A DNA stretch of 5,563 nt from JBEVMS01 sp040508515 (lineage in GTDB: Bacteria > Pseudomonadota > Gammaproteobacteria > Xanthomonadales > Rhodanobacteraceae): positions 1 through 5,563 of the forward strand of contig JBEVMS010000269.1 in assembly GCA_040508515.1 (NCBI GenBank), in the 5' to 3' direction. Below, piece after piece: positions 4,956-5,563 of the stretch (position 1 is its first letter; every line of letters starts with the position of its first letter). Both the position numbers and the translations under genes were made by a program. The notes beneath the pieces were generated by a model, which saw only the letters and a list, made by a program, of their open reading frames with translations, was not told where the DNA came from and searched no databases.

Positions 4956-5563
4956 TCAACGTTCGATTTCAGCCTGTGCCAATTCGACTCGCAAGGTCTT
5001 GATCAACTCGCTGCGCGCCACTTCGAACTGATCCTCGCGACGCAAATCTTTCACCGTCACCACGCCCTTGGCCAGCTCGTCCTCGCCCAGCACGATCACG
5101 AAACGGATGCCCGCGCGATCGGCGTACTTGAACTGCTTGCCGAGCTTGCCACCCTCCAGCACTACTTCGGTGGCGATACCGGCACCGCGTAGCTCGCCGG
5201 CCAGCGCCAAATAAGCCGGCATCTGCGCCGCATCCATCTGGGTCACCAGCACATCGACCGTGCTGGTCGCGGTGTTGATCAAGCCGGCGTCGCGCAACTG
5301 CCAGTACAAGCGGGTCAGTCCGATGGAAATACCCACGCCCGGCAGATGCGACTTGGTGTACTGCCCGGCCAGATTCTCGTAACGCCCGCCGGAGCAGATC
5401 GAGCCAATCTGCGGATGATCGTTGAGCGTGGTCTCGTAGACCGTGCCGGTGTAGTAATCCAGCCCGCGCATGATCGAAAGATTGAGCATGAAATGCGTCT
5501 CGGGCACGCCGAAATCGCGGATCAGACGCAGCACTTCTTTCAGTTCGGCGCGGCCCTGCTCCA
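4956..5563 (-). CDS. hisS: Histidyl-tRNA synthetase, HisS (5' end cut by window edge)
   Basis: HisS is a class II aminoacyl-tRNA synthetase that charges tRNA-His with histidine in the cytoplasm. The window holds the last 201 residues; the frame is open to the edge (EQGRAELKEVLRLIRD...) and the true start lies outside. Catalytic-domain landmarks are the histidine-A motif RGLDYYTGTVYE, the histidine-B-like motif ICSGGRYENLAGQY, and class II motif 3 in GVGISIGLTRL with its arginine. The C-terminal half, from about STVDVLVTQMDAAQ to the stop, is the anticodon-binding domain, including LGKQFKYADRAG, FVIVLGEDEL and VVTVKDLRR. Compared with E. coli HisS (RGLDYYNRTVFE, GFAMGLERL) the motifs are divergent but all key elements are present. 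It ends with TGA at 4956-4958, followed by a terminator-like hairpin. It probably belongs to a transcription unit separate from the his operon. Confidence 0.96.
   Translation of the reverse strand, partial: EQGRAELKEVLRLIRDFGVPETHFMLNLSIMRGLDYYTGTVYETTLNDHPQIGSICSGGRYENLAGQYTKSHLPGVGISIGLTRLYWQLRDAGLINTATSTVDVLVTQMDAAQMPAYLALAGELRGAGIATEVVLEGGKLGKQFKYADRAGIRFVIVLGEDELAKGVVTVKDLRREDQFEVARSELIKTLRVELAQAEIER

Noticed and set aside
1..5563. tRNA or rRNA genes, CRISPR arrays, insertion sequences or prophage parts
   Set aside because: No repeat arrays, no transposase or integrase motifs, and no RNA-gene signatures seen on either strand.

Overview
The window is GC-rich bacterial DNA. All five recognisable genes lie on the minus strand and all concern histidine. 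The likely source is a gammaproteobacterium of the Xanthomonadales (Xanthomonas, Rhodanobacter or Dyella type). That inference rests on the long-form ATP phosphoribosyltransferase closely resembling the E. coli enzyme, a TrpR-family regulator directly in front of hisG, and the base composition. It is not proof of taxonomy.

Read in the direction of transcription (high to low coordinates), the layout is as follows. (1) 5563-4956 is the 3' part of hisS, histidyl-tRNA synthetase, cut by the window edge. (2) 4955-4839 is a short gap with a hairpin-plus-T-run that looks like an intrinsic terminator. (3) 4838-2949 is a MIO-type ammonia-lyase of the HAL/PAL/TAL family. Its active-site residues are histidine-lyase-like, but at 629 residues it is long and carries an insert of roughly 50-60 residues. 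(4) 2948-2462 is a 487-base non-coding stretch. It holds a GC-rich hairpin at the lyase stop codon, a pair of 12-bp palindromes, and, at its downstream end, a good sigma70-type promoter. An imperfect TrpR-like operator lies between the predicted transcription start and the next ATG. (5) 2461-2123 is the TrpR/YerC-family regulator. (6) 2126-1233 is hisG, overlapping the regulator by 4 nt. (7) 1219-1 is the 5' part of hisD, cut by the window edge.

The regulator, hisG and hisD form one tightly packed operon: a 4-nt ATGA overlap, then a 13-nt gap. The first and last steps of histidine biosynthesis are therefore encoded behind a small TrpR-like protein. The operator is immediately upstream of the regulator's own start codon. 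The most economical model is autoregulation of the whole his operon by that protein, with an amino acid (histidine or tryptophan) as possible co-repressor. The 5' leader appears to be only about 24 nt, so the classical his leader-peptide attenuator has no room.

The main oddities are the probable histidine-degrading lyase placed between the gene that charges tRNA-His and the genes that make histidine, its large internal insert beside active-site residues, and the operator architecture. I see no mobile element, CRISPR array, tRNA or rRNA. Nothing here amounts to a wholly new system. The regulator/operator and the atypical lyase are the parts worth following up.
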